A DNA stretch of 64,000 nt from contig DAIRVS010000005.1 in the NCBI GenBank assembly GCA_036802685.1, forward strand, positions 7,881 through 71,880, written 5' to 3'. How positions within the stretch are numbered: the stretch's first letter is position 1; the number at the start of each line of letters is the position of its first letter. The translations under genes were made by a program, and so were the position numbers. Positions 35,893 through 44,460 of the stretch are shown one piece after another. A model generated the notes under the pieces. That model worked only from the letters and a program-made list of their open reading frames with translations. It made no database searches and had not been told where the DNA came from. This DNA comes from HGW-17 sp938004375. GTDB taxonomy: Bacteria; Myxococcota_A; Polyangia; HGW-17.

Positions 35893-37146
35893 TTACGAAC
35901 TGGGAGGCATGGGGGGCAGGGCCTGGGCCATCTCGAGTTTTTTCAGGTAGTCCGGCTTGGAGTAGGGAACCTGGGCGTGCCGCGCGTGATCCTGGTGGGG
36001 GAGCTCCTGGGAGGGGGAGACGCGGGGCAGCTCGGAGGTGGAGTAGGCGTTGCGCGGGCCGGAGTCGGCCTCCCGCTGCCCGTAGGGGGCGGTGGCGGTG
36101 TACGGCAGGCTCATCTGGGTCTGCTGCTGCCGGATCGAGGAGCCGTTGTTGACGAGCTCGTGCTTGGGCGTGGTCTTGGCCGGGGCGACGTTCTGGTCGA
36201 AGCCGGTGGCGATGATGGTCACGCGCACCTCGTTCTGGAGGTTGGGATCGACGACCGAGCCCCAGATGACGTTGGCGTCCTCGTTGGCCACGTCCTCGAT
36301 GAGCATGGCGGCCTCGGAGATCTCCTGCAGGGAGAGGTTCGGCGAGCAGGTGATGTTGACGAGCACCCCGGTGGCGCCGTCGATGGACACGTCCTCGAGC
36401 AGCGGGGAGGAGATGGCGTTGCGGACGGCCTCGACGGCGGCGTGGTCGCCCTTGCTGACGCCGATGCCCATCAGGGCGCGGCCCTTGTTGGCCATGACCG
36501 AGCGGACGTCCATGAAGTCGACGTTGATGTAGCCGCTCTCCAGGATGAGGTCGGTGATGCCGCGGGCGGCGTTGAGCAGGACCTCGTCGGCCCGGGAGAA
36601 GGCGTCCATCATGCTGATGTTCGCGGACAGCGACAGCAGCTTGTCGTTGGGGATGACGATCAGGGCGTCGACCTCGTCCTGCAGGGCGGCGATGCCCTCC
36701 TCGGCCTGGCGCATGCGGCGCTTGCCCTCGAACCGGAACGGTTTGGTGACCACGCCGACGGTCAGCGCGCCGGTCTCCTTGGCGATGCGGGCGATCACGG
36801 GGGCCGCGCCCGTGCCGGTGCCGCCGCCCATGCCGGCGGCGATGAAGATCATGTCGGCGCCGGACACCGAGCCGCGGATGAGCTCGGCGCTCTCCTCGGC
36901 GGCCTTGCGGCCGACCTCGGGGTTGGCGCCGGCCCCGAGACCGGAGGTGATCTTGTCGCCGAGCTGGATCTTGGTGCCGGCGAGGCTCTTCTCGAGCGCC
37001 TGGCGGTCCGTGTTGGCGGCATAGAACTGCACGCTGTCGAGGTGGTTCGAGAGCATGTTGTTCACGGCGTTGCCGCCGGCTCCGCCGACGCCGATGATCT
37101 TGATGCGGGCTTCTCCGGTCACGTTGTCATCCAGGGTGTAAGGCAT
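35893..37146 (-). CDS. ftsZ: Cell division protein FtsZ
   Basis: 417 aa from ATG 37146, chosen for the strong GGAGGAATTTCG site. FtsZ is the tubulin-like GTPase that forms the division ring. Visible features: KIIGVGGAGGNAVNNM, the GTP signature GMGGGTGTGAAPV, the T7-loop segment NVDFMDVRSVM with its catalytic Asp, a variable linker rich in Gln/Ser/Pro, and a C-terminal peptide (PDYLKKLEMAQ) that is shorter and less classical than usual. It lies downstream of ftsA. Confidence 0.97.
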   Translation of the reverse strand: MPYTLDDNVTGEARIKIIGVGGAGGNAVNNMLSNHLDSVQFYAANTDRQALEKSLAGTKIQLGDKITSGLGAGANPEVGRKAAEESAELIRGSVSGADMIFIAAGMGGGTGTGAAPVIARIAKETGALTVGVVTKPFRFEGKRRMRQAEEGIAALQDEVDALIVIPNDKLLSLSANISMMDAFSRADEVLLNAARGITDLILESGYINVDFMDVRSVMANKGRALMGIGVSKGDHAAVEAVRNAISSPLLEDVSIDGATGVLVNITCSPNLSLQEISEAAMLIEDVANEDANVIWGSVVDPNLQNEVRVTIIATGFDQNVAPAKTTPKHELVNNGSSIRQQQTQMSLPYTATAPYGQREADSGPRNAYSTSELPRVSPSQELPHQDHARHAQVPYSKPDYLKKLEMAQALPPMPPSS

Positions 37147-37255
37147 CGAAATTCCTCCGTATTTATGGGACAGATCCACTCGAGGTGGTCCAGTTCATCA
37201 GTCTTCGCACGACAGCTCGACGGACTTCTCAGGCATCGTAAGAGCTGTGCGCGAC

Positions 37256-38533
37256 TCAGTCAAAAAAACCGCCGAAAAAATCTGCCAACTTCTTGAAAAC
37301 ATTACTGTTTTTCTTCTCGACCTGGCAGGGTTCCAGCCGCCCCGGATGGCCGTCTCCGTGGGAGGCGGCGTACATGACCACCCCCACCGAGGAGGAGAAG
37401 ACCGGGTTCCGGGCCAGGTCGAACATCCCCACCGGGAGGTTGGCCTGGCCGACCTCGACGGGCAGCTCGATGAGCTCCTGGATGAAGGAGCGCAGGGCGC
37501 CGAGTTGGGCGGTGCCGCCGGTGATCACGATGGAGTGGGGGGCGGTCAGATGGATGCCCGCGTAGTGCAGCCGGTTGAGCGCGATGTGCAGGATCTCCGA
37601 GATCCGGGCCTCGAGGAGGTGGGCCACCTGGCCATAGGTGACCGGCGCGCAGCCGCACAGCAGGCGGGAGTCCACGAGCTTGTCCGGATGCTCGACGTAG
37701 GCCGGGGAGGCGGTGCCGCATTTGACCTTGATGACCTCGGCCTCCTCGCGCAGGCAGCGCAGACCGCCGGCGATCGCCTCGGTGAACGACTGGCCGCCCA
37801 TGGGGACGACGTCGCAGTAGCGGAGGCGGTCGCCCTCCATCATGACCACGTCGGTGGTGCCCGCGCCGATGTCCAGCATCAGGACGCCGAGCTGGCGCTG
37901 GCGGGGATGGGTCACGGCCTGGAGCGTGCCCAGCGGGCTGAAGAAGATGTCGCGCACGACGAGCCCGGCGGCCCGGCACACGCGCTCGACGTTCTGGATC
38001 GAGACGCGGGGCACGGTCAGCACCGTGGTCTCGACGTCCACGCGCACCCCGGAGCGCCCCACCGGGTCGGCCACCGGATGCCCGTTGACTAGGTACTGCT
38101 CGGGAATGACATGGAGGATCGCCTCGTTCTCCCTGAGCGGCATGGCCGTCTCGGCGGCCTCGAGCACGTCGGCGATGTCCTCGGCGGTCACCGAGTCGCC
38201 GGCGACGGCCACCATTGCGGTGTTCCGATGCATGGCGATCTCGGGATCGGTGATGCCGACGAAGACCTCGGTGACCGAGAACCCGATGATGTCGACGGCC
38301 TCGCCCAGGAGCTTGCGGATCGTCGCCGTGACCGCCTCGAGGTTGGTGATGCGGCCCGAGGTGATGCCGTGGCACTGGTGATGAACCACCCCGAGGAGCG
38401 CGTCGAACCTGCCGTCCAGCGTCTGGCCGATCGAGAGCGAAATCTTGTTCGATCCGATGTCCAGCGCGGCGATGTAGTCGATGTTCTCTTCCGGATTGGT
38501 CAGGTAGCTCTCATTGGCCTTCATCGCACGCAT
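37256..38533 (-). CDS. ftsA: Cell division protein FtsA
   Basis: 425 aa from ATG 38533 (AAGGAG eight bases upstream). FtsA is an actin-like protein that tethers FtsZ to the membrane: YIAALDIGSNKISLSIGQ (phosphate 1), VLMLDIGAGTTDVVMM (phosphate 2), SIVITGGTAQLGAL (adenosine motif), and an amphipathic end (SNVFKKLADFFGGFF) that fits membrane binding. A small hairpin (TTGCGT/ACGCAA) lies in its leader. ftsQ and mur genes do not flank it, which is unusual. Confidence 0.96.
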   Translation of the reverse strand: MRAMKANESYLTNPEENIDYIAALDIGSNKISLSIGQTLDGRFDALLGVVHHQCHGITSGRITNLEAVTATIRKLLGEAVDIIGFSVTEVFVGITDPEIAMHRNTAMVAVAGDSVTAEDIADVLEAAETAMPLRENEAILHVIPEQYLVNGHPVADPVGRSGVRVDVETTVLTVPRVSIQNVERVCRAAGLVVRDIFFSPLGTLQAVTHPRQRQLGVLMLDIGAGTTDVVMMEGDRLRYCDVVPMGGQSFTEAIAGGLRCLREEAEVIKVKCGTASPAYVEHPDKLVDSRLLCGCAPVTYGQVAHLLEARISEILHIALNRLHYAGIHLTAPHSIVITGGTAQLGALRSFIQELIELPVEVGQANLPVGMFDLARNPVFSSSVGVVMYAASHGDGHPGRLEPCQVEKKNSNVFKKLADFFGGFFD

Positions 38534-38633
38534 AGGCAAAGCTCCTTTTTGCGTGTTTCAACGCAAGAAAGGTTTACATGAACCCGGATATGGTTGCGAA
38601 TTTTACCCCAGTAGGTGTTTTAACGCATTGTTA

Positions 38634-39365
38634 TCATTGAATATTTTTCGGAGCTGGAGAGGTCGTTCCGGTCTGCGGCAGGATGACGGTGCCCACCCGC
38701 GCGGCTCCCACGAAGATGTCGAGGTAGGAGCGCCCCGTCTCCTCACTGTGCAGGGGTTGCAGCCGGCCGAGATCCACGATGATCCGTCCGTCGGACGGCA
38801 ACACGCCCAGCGACACGTGTCCGATCCGGGTGAGCACCTCGACCCGGGAGCCCTCCGGTGGCGGCACCTTGCCGCAGGCGAAGTCCGTGCTCTTGACCTC
38901 GCGGCGCACGTCCCCGGCCTCCTCCACGGTGGTCCGCTCCTCGAGCCGCTTCCACAGCCCGTATCCGCCCAGGGCCAGGCCAGGCCCCAGAAAGACGCCG
39001 GTGCCCACCGAGAGGTGGATGGCGCGGGCGGTCCCGGTGGAGTCGCCAAACCCCATGTAGTAAGACGGGATAGAGAGAGCGGCGACCAGGCTCCCCAGGA
39101 GCATGTAATAGGCCGCGCCTGGGCGTGTCTGGGTGCGGACTAGGCTCATCTTTTCGACGTCGAACTGGACGTGGCGGCAGAACAGGATCTCCTCGAACCG
39201 GAGGTGGAGGCGGTTTCCGTCGACCTGGTGGTGCACGCGCAGCTCCCGGCGGATGTTGCGCTGGACCTCGACCTCGTAGTGGAGGTGCCGGTGGCGGGTG
39301 GTGACGTAGGAGCGACCGTCGATGCAGGAACCGAGCAGCAGCAGCGAGAGGAAGATCGGCTTCAT
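38634..39365 (-). CDS. Lipoprotein with membrane segment, unknown function
   Basis: 243 aa from ATG 39365. The signal MKPIFLSLLLLGSC ends in a lipobox. The next part is His/Arg-rich (TTRHRHLHYEVEV), then a hydrophobic pair (AAYYMLLGSLVAALSIPSYY and VGTGVFLGPGLALGGYGLW), then a C-terminal beta-like part. The two hydrophobic runs after a lipobox are unusual. No family recognised. An earlier in-frame start at 39425 is possible. It lies between deoA and ftsA on the same strand. Confidence 0.6.
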   Translation of the reverse strand: MKPIFLSLLLLGSCIDGRSYVTTRHRHLHYEVEVQRNIRRELRVHHQVDGNRLHLRFEEILFCRHVQFDVEKMSLVRTQTRPGAAYYMLLGSLVAALSIPSYYMGFGDSTGTARAIHLSVGTGVFLGPGLALGGYGLWKRLEERTTVEEAGDVRREVKSTDFACGKVPPPEGSRVEVLTRIGHVSLGVLPSDGRIIVDLGRLQPLHSEETGRSYLDIFVGAARVGTVILPQTGTTSPAPKNIQ

Positions 39366-39435
39366 GCCGGACAGGGACAGCGAGGGGCGCCGCCGGTTGC
39401 ACGAAGTGGATGCGGGGCTCGACATGAAGGCCGGT

Positions 39436-40743
39436 TCATCCCTCGATGGTCTTGATGACCAGAGGTCCCGGGGTCGCGGGCGTGTCGCCGATGACGTAGG
39501 CGCCGGCGATGCGCGCGAGCGCGTCGTCCAGGCCGCGGTCGTCGTTGTAGTGCACCTCCACGAGGACGTCCCCCGCCGAGACCGTGTCTCCGATCTTCCG
39601 GCGCACGAAGAGGCTCACCCCGGGGTCCACGGGGTCGGTGACCTGCCGGCGGCCGGCGCCCAGGACCACGCCCGCCATGCCGATGGCGGTGGAGTTCAAG
39701 CTCTGCACCACGCCGGACCGATCGGCACGCACCGCTGTGGCGTGGGCGGCCTTCGCGAACAGGTCCGTACGCTCGACGGCCTCGGGGTTCCCGCCCTGGG
39801 CGGCGATCATCTCCTGGAACTTGCGGATGGCCGAGCCGTCGGCCAGCGCCCGCAGGCAGCGCTCGCGGGCCGAGGCGGGCTCCGGGGCCGCCCCGCCCAG
39901 GACGAGCATGTGGGAGGCCATCAGCAGCGTCAGTTCGCGGATGTCGGAGGGGCCGCCGCCGCGCAGCACGTCGATGCTCTCGATCACCTCGCAGGCGTTC
40001 CCCACCGCCTCGCCCAGGGGATCGTCCATCCGGGTCAGGAACGCGGTCACGCGCTTGCCCGCCCGGGCGCCGATCCCGACGAGGGTGCGGGCGAGCTCCT
40101 CGGCCTTCTGCTCGGTGGGCATGAAGGCGCCGGTGCCCACCTTGACGTCGAGGACCAGGGCGTCGATACCCTCGGCGAGCTTCTTGCTCATGATGCTCGA
40201 AGCGATCAACGGAATCGAGGGGACGCAGCCGGTGGCATCCCGCAGCGAGTAGATCTTCCGGTCCGCCGGCGCGAGCTCCTCGGTCTGGCCGATCATGCAC
40301 ACCCCCACCTCCTCGACGATGCGGGCGTAGGCATCCAGGGGGAGGCGCACGGAGAAGCCCGGGATGGACTCGAGCTTGTCCAGGGTGCCGCCGGTGTGTC
40401 CGAGGCCGCGGCCCGAGACCATGGGGACGCGCACCCCGCAGGCGGCGACCAGGGGGGCCAGCGGGATGCTGATCTTGTCCCCCACGCCGCCGGTGCTGTG
40501 CTTGTCGACCTTGATTCCGGGGATGTGGGACAGATCCACCACCGTGCCGCTGTGCAGCATGGCGTTGGCGAACCAGCTCAACTCCTCGCCGTCGAGGCCG
40601 CGGATGAAGATGGCCATGATCAGCGCGGCCGCCTGGTAGTCGGGCAGGGCGCCGGAAGTGTAGGCGCCGATGAAGAAGTCGATCTCGGCCTGCGTAAGTC
40701 GCAGACCGTCACGTTTTTTAGAGATGATATCTTGAATCAGCAT
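39436..40743 (-). CDS. deoA: Pyrimidine-nucleoside (thymidine) phosphorylase
   Basis: 435 aa, normal for the family. It splits thymidine/uridine to base and sugar-1-phosphate in nucleoside salvage. MLIQDIISKKRDGLRLT starts the all-helical domain; KHSTGGVGDKISIPLAPLVA and the signature SGRGLGHTGGTLDKLESIPG build the active site; the C-terminal PYNP domain (VRRKIGDTVSAGDVLVEVH) is present. Whether it prefers thymidine or also uridine cannot be read from sequence. GAGGAG precedes ATG 40743. Confidence 0.95.
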   Translation of the reverse strand: MLIQDIISKKRDGLRLTQAEIDFFIGAYTSGALPDYQAAALIMAIFIRGLDGEELSWFANAMLHSGTVVDLSHIPGIKVDKHSTGGVGDKISIPLAPLVAACGVRVPMVSGRGLGHTGGTLDKLESIPGFSVRLPLDAYARIVEEVGVCMIGQTEELAPADRKIYSLRDATGCVPSIPLIASSIMSKKLAEGIDALVLDVKVGTGAFMPTEQKAEELARTLVGIGARAGKRVTAFLTRMDDPLGEAVGNACEVIESIDVLRGGGPSDIRELTLLMASHMLVLGGAAPEPASARERCLRALADGSAIRKFQEMIAAQGGNPEAVERTDLFAKAAHATAVRADRSGVVQSLNSTAIGMAGVVLGAGRRQVTDPVDPGVSLFVRRKIGDTVSAGDVLVEVHYNDDRGLDDALARIAGAYVIGDTPATPGPLVIKTIEG

Positions 40744-40848
40744 GAGCGGCGCTCCTCCTCGCGCCTCTTGTAACGGAAAAGGCGGACCATGGAAAGCTGT
40801 TTGTCGGATCTGACGGGTCGGTCGGGTCCGGCCCTCCCAGAAAATGGT

Positions 40849-40877
40849 TTGACGATTCGCCCATTGAATTGTATATA
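40849..40877 (+). promoter_or_regulatory. Promoter of the envelope-complex operon
   Basis: TTGACG (40849-40854), a 17-base spacer and TATATA (40872-40877), about 55 bases before the first gene of the Glt/Agl-like operon. Good consensus match and ideal spacing. Confidence 0.7.
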
Positions 40878-40933
40878 TTCGCTGCATCACGTCCGGTTGC
40901 CCCGGTCGATGAATCAGAGAGTCGAGAGGTATC

Positions 40934-41737
40934 ATGAAAAAGTTGCGCGTCCTTCCCGTGTTTTTATTTTTGATTTTTGCTGCTTCCAACACGCTGGCCC
41001 AGACCGCCCCGACCACGCCGGAGCCGCCGAAGGATCCTGCGACCACGACCCCCGCGCCGACCCCGGCCGCGCCCACGGTCGATCCCAAGGCGCCGGCCGT
41101 GCCCGTCACGGTGGGCACCGAAGGGGACCGCGACACGAACCCCTCGCCCGAGAAGGTGCAGGCCACCGAGGTAGCGAGCAACGAGCTCAAGTTGCGCCAG
41201 TTGGCCGAGTTGGTCGAGGATCTGAAGAACAAGGTCACGGCCACCAAGTTCCGCCTCCAGCTGCTCAAGGAGGCCATGACGGCCGAGAAGGAGACCCTCG
41301 GCGGCGCCCGGATAGTCCTCAAGCACGTCAACAAGATGGGCGGCGCCTTCAAGATGGTCCGGCTGCGCTACCTGATGGACGGCAAGCTCGTCGCGTCCTA
41401 CAGCGACGCCGGTGAGAAGGACCGCGAGGTCCTGGCCAAGAAGGAGATCTCCATCCCCGTCGGCCACGTCTCCCCCGGCAACATCCGTTTCCGGGTCTTT
41501 GTCACCTATCAGGGCAACGGTTACGGCGTCTTCAAGTACGTCAAGGAATGGAAGTGGGAGGTCCACAACACCTACTCGTTCAACGCCGAGCCCGGCAAGG
41601 ACTACACCCTCGAGGTCCAGGGCGTGGAGAAGGGCGGCTGGACGACTCCCCTCGACCAGCGGCCGCACATTCAGTTCCAGCTCCAGTCCAAGGCCCTGGT
41701 CACCAAGGAAGAGGCCAAGCCGGCCAAGACCAAGTGA
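40934..41737 (+). CDS. Periplasmic coiled-coil protein, first gene of the Glt/Agl-like operon
   Basis: 267 aa. Signal peptide (MKKLRVLPVFLFLIFAASN) with cleavage likely after TLA-Q. A Pro/Thr/Ala-rich linker follows (about 23-60), then a coiled coil (about 75-115: ELKLRQLAELVEDLKNKVT), then a conserved-looking beta domain (GGARIVLKHVNKMGGAFKM, YSDAGEKDREVLAKKEISI, YGVFKYVKEWKWEVHNTY). Myxobacterial relatives of such proteins are sometimes labelled dihydrolipoamide acyltransferase, for which I see no lipoyl or catalytic motif. It is followed by the TPR genes in the same direction. Exact role unknown; likely an envelope partner. Confidence 0.72.
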   Translation: MKKLRVLPVFLFLIFAASNTLAQTAPTTPEPPKDPATTTPAPTPAAPTVDPKAPAVPVTVGTEGDRDTNPSPEKVQATEVASNELKLRQLAELVEDLKNKVTATKFRLQLLKEAMTAEKETLGGARIVLKHVNKMGGAFKMVRLRYLMDGKLVASYSDAGEKDREVLAKKEISIPVGHVSPGNIRFRVFVTYQGNGYGVFKYVKEWKWEVHNTYSFNAEPGKDYTLEVQGVEKGGWTTPLDQRPHIQFQLQSKALVTKEEAKPAKTK

Positions 41738-41781
41738 CGACCCCGACGGGCGCGCGCGCCCCGAGGCGAAGGATTCCGACC

Positions 41782-44460
41782 ATGAAAACACGCCTGTTCC
41801 TCCTGGCCTGTGTCACGTTTTTGCTGGTTCCCCACCTCGCGGGGGCCGATCCTCTGGACAAGGTGAACGACTCGGTGTCGGCGCTGGACTTCGCCCTCAA
41901 GCGGCTCGAGGGCGTCATCGCCTCGGCCACGAAGGTGCAGATGGCGAAGCAGCACGACGACATGCAGCGCTTCCTCAACGGCATCTACCTGCTCAAGAAC
42001 GATCGTCCCCAGGACGCGGCCGCCCTGTTCCTCTCGCTGATCGACCACGCCACCCTGGGCAAGGAGGCCACGTTCTACCTGAGCGAGGCCATGTTCCTGA
42101 GCGCGAACTACCAGGTGGCGTCCGATTACTACTGGATGGTCGTCGAACAGCGCTGGGATCCCGCGTTCCGTTCCAAGGCCATCAAGCGCCTCCTCGAGAT
42201 CTCCATCAAGACGCAGAACTACAAGGGTATCGAGAAGCTCGTCGAGCTCGTAGAGCAAATGCCCGAGTTGAAGGACTCCCCCGAGGTGAACTACGCCCGC
42301 GGGAAGTTCGCGTACTACCAGGCATACGAAGAGTTCCAGAAGCCCGCCGGGGAGCGCCGCGAGGCCTGGGCCCAGGACAAGTTCCTCGAGGCCCTGCGCT
42401 TCTTCGACCGGATCGTCCCAGGTCAGGACAAGGACGGCAAACGGACCTTCCCCCAACTTTATCCCCAGGCCATCTATTTCTCCGGCGCGGTGCTGGTGCG
42501 CATGGCCCAGGTGGGCGCCACCTCCTTCGTGCGCGGAGGCAAGACCGTGAACCTGACCCAGTACACGACCTCCCTGGGTGAGATGCGCGAGATGCTCATG
42601 TTCGAGGCGGTGCGGCGGTTCTCGGTGCTCGCCTCCGATCAGTCCATCCAGAAGTGGCTGCAGAAGGTGCCCGCCCAGTCCGGCGAGGCCGTCGAGGTCA
42701 AGTACTTCGAACCGCGCAACGACGATGAGAAAGAGGTCCAGGCGCTTGCCCGCATGGCCCTGGGCCGTATCTTCTACGAGCTCGGCGAGACCGGCGAGGC
42801 GGTCCGCTGGTACAAACTGATCGGCGACAAGTCCCCGCACTACGAGGACGCGCTGTACGAGATGGCCTGGGTGTACGTCCGCGAGGAGGAGGTCATGAAG
42901 GCCGCCGAGACGCTGGCCATCATGGAGGTCCGCAACCGCAACAGCGTGTTCCTGCCTCGCGCCCGCCTCCTGCTGGGGTACCTGCACGTGCGCGGCGAGA
43001 AGTGGGCCGACGCCAACCGTGCTTTCTCCGAGACCGCGTCGCGCTACAAGGCCGTGCATCTGCAGATCCAGGAGCTCATGGAGAAGGAGCTCGACCTCAA
43101 GGCCTTCTTCGACCAGATCACGCGCAAGAAGGAGGAGAAGGCGGAAGCCGGCAAGGACGGAGGCAAGACCGTCTTCCGGCTGCAGTACGCCATCCCCCCC
43201 GAGGCGGTCCCCCTGTTCCAGGACGACCAGACGCTCATGAAGGCCGTGCTGGTCACCGAGGACATCACCGGCATCGGGCAGAACCTCGAGCACGCCCGGG
43301 ACAGCCTGCTGATGATCAAGCGCCGGCTCCAGTCGGCCAGCAAGATCGGCCTGTTCCCGCTCCTGGCCGACACCCGCACCAAGACCTACGAGATGGAGCT
43401 CAAGAACGTCGAGGCCCGCGCGGCCCTGCTCAAGGTCGCCCGGGAGCAGTTCGCCCGCCACGTGACCGGCAACGTGGTCACCCAGTTGAAGAAGGCCCAG
43501 GACGAGCGGCAAAAGCACGAGAAGACCTTGAGCGAGGTGCCCAAGAGCACCGACAGCGTGGCCACCCGCCTGGCGGCCAAGCGCAAGGTGTTCGACGAGA
43601 AGATCATGGCCGTGGACAACATGATCAAGGACCTGGAGGGCTACCGCCAGTTGGTCTCCGGCATGTACGAGTACTACCAGAAGCAGAAGCCCGAGCGTCA
43701 GAACCAGCTCAAGCCGCTGCTCACCCAGCTCCACGAGGAGGCCGCCGGCATCGAGGCGGGCCTCGAGATGGCCCGCCAGATCCGGGCGCGGATCCTCGAC
43801 GCCAGCCTCACCGTGGGCGTGGACGACGCCGACATGGAGGCCGAGCGCCAGGTGCGTGTCCAGTACCGCGCCGCCATCGCCGCCGAGTTCGCCGTGTGGT
43901 CCAGCCTGCGCGGCCGGCTCTCCAACACGGAGATGGCCCTGTTCGACCGGATGGTCACGATGATGCAGAACGCCGACGCCGTGGACCGTCGGCTCGACGA
44001 CCTGAACAACCGGCTCCAGGCCATGGCCGACGAGCGTCTCACGAAGATCAAGGAAGAGATCGCCGTGGAGGAGGCCAACCTCAAGGCCTACGAGGTCCAG
44101 TACCAGCAGTACAAGCAGCAGTCCGGGCAGATCAACGTCCTGATCACCCGCGACAGCATCCGCCAGATCGCCCGCCATTTCCACGACGTGGTGGTGGAGT
44201 CCGATCTGGGCATCGTCGACGTGAACTGGTCGCTACGCTCCAAGACACGCATGGAGTACAACAAGCTCAACGACCGGAACAAGCAGATCACCAACGAGAT
44301 GAGAAACCGGTACCGGGAGGTCGAGGAGCAACTGGTCGAGTTCGAGGATGAGCGGTATCAGGATCCGTTCGCCCCTCGGGTCGAACCGAAAGATGGCGAG
44401 AAGCCCGGCTCGGGCAAGACCGAGCCCGGCGCTCCCGGGACCGGAGGACAGCCCAAATGA
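41782..44460 (+). CDS. Large TPR/coiled-coil periplasmic protein (GltC-like)
   Basis: 892 aa from ATG 41782 with AAGGA upstream. Signal peptide about 1-23 (VTFLLVPHLAGA). The body is almost all helical, with TPR-type pairs (ALARMALGRIFYELGETGEA, YEDALYEMAWVYVREEE, RARLLLGYLHVRGEKWADAN) and long charged helices in the second half (KAQDERQKHEKTLSEVPKS). TPR proteins in this position relative to AglRQS-like motors recall Myxococcus GltC. The stop overlaps the next start (ATGA), so the two giant TPR proteins are coupled. Assignment to GltC is from context and fold, not sequence identity. Confidence 0.78.
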   Translation: MKTRLFLLACVTFLLVPHLAGADPLDKVNDSVSALDFALKRLEGVIASATKVQMAKQHDDMQRFLNGIYLLKNDRPQDAAALFLSLIDHATLGKEATFYLSEAMFLSANYQVASDYYWMVVEQRWDPAFRSKAIKRLLEISIKTQNYKGIEKLVELVEQMPELKDSPEVNYARGKFAYYQAYEEFQKPAGERREAWAQDKFLEALRFFDRIVPGQDKDGKRTFPQLYPQAIYFSGAVLVRMAQVGATSFVRGGKTVNLTQYTTSLGEMREMLMFEAVRRFSVLASDQSIQKWLQKVPAQSGEAVEVKYFEPRNDDEKEVQALARMALGRIFYELGETGEAVRWYKLIGDKSPHYEDALYEMAWVYVREEEVMKAAETLAIMEVRNRNSVFLPRARLLLGYLHVRGEKWADANRAFSETASRYKAVHLQIQELMEKELDLKAFFDQITRKKEEKAEAGKDGGKTVFRLQYAIPPEAVPLFQDDQTLMKAVLVTEDITGIGQNLEHARDSLLMIKRRLQSASKIGLFPLLADTRTKTYEMELKNVEARAALLKVAREQFARHVTGNVVTQLKKAQDERQKHEKTLSEVPKSTDSVATRLAAKRKVFDEKIMAVDNMIKDLEGYRQLVSGMYEYYQKQKPERQNQLKPLLTQLHEEAAGIEAGLEMARQIRARILDASLTVGVDDADMEAERQVRVQYRAAIAAEFAVWSSLRGRLSNTEMALFDRMVTMMQNADAVDRRLDDLNNRLQAMADERLTKIKEEIAVEEANLKAYEVQYQQYKQQSGQINVLITRDSIRQIARHFHDVVVESDLGIVDVNWSLRSKTRMEYNKLNDRNKQITNEMRNRYREVEEQLVEFEDERYQDPFAPRVEPKDGEKPGSGKTEPGAPGTGGQPK

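Noticed and set aside
40934..41737. Dihydrolipoamide acyltransferase
   Set aside because: No lipoyl-lysine domain and no catalytic His/Asp motif; the protein has a signal peptide and coiled coil, so the enzyme label would be wrong.
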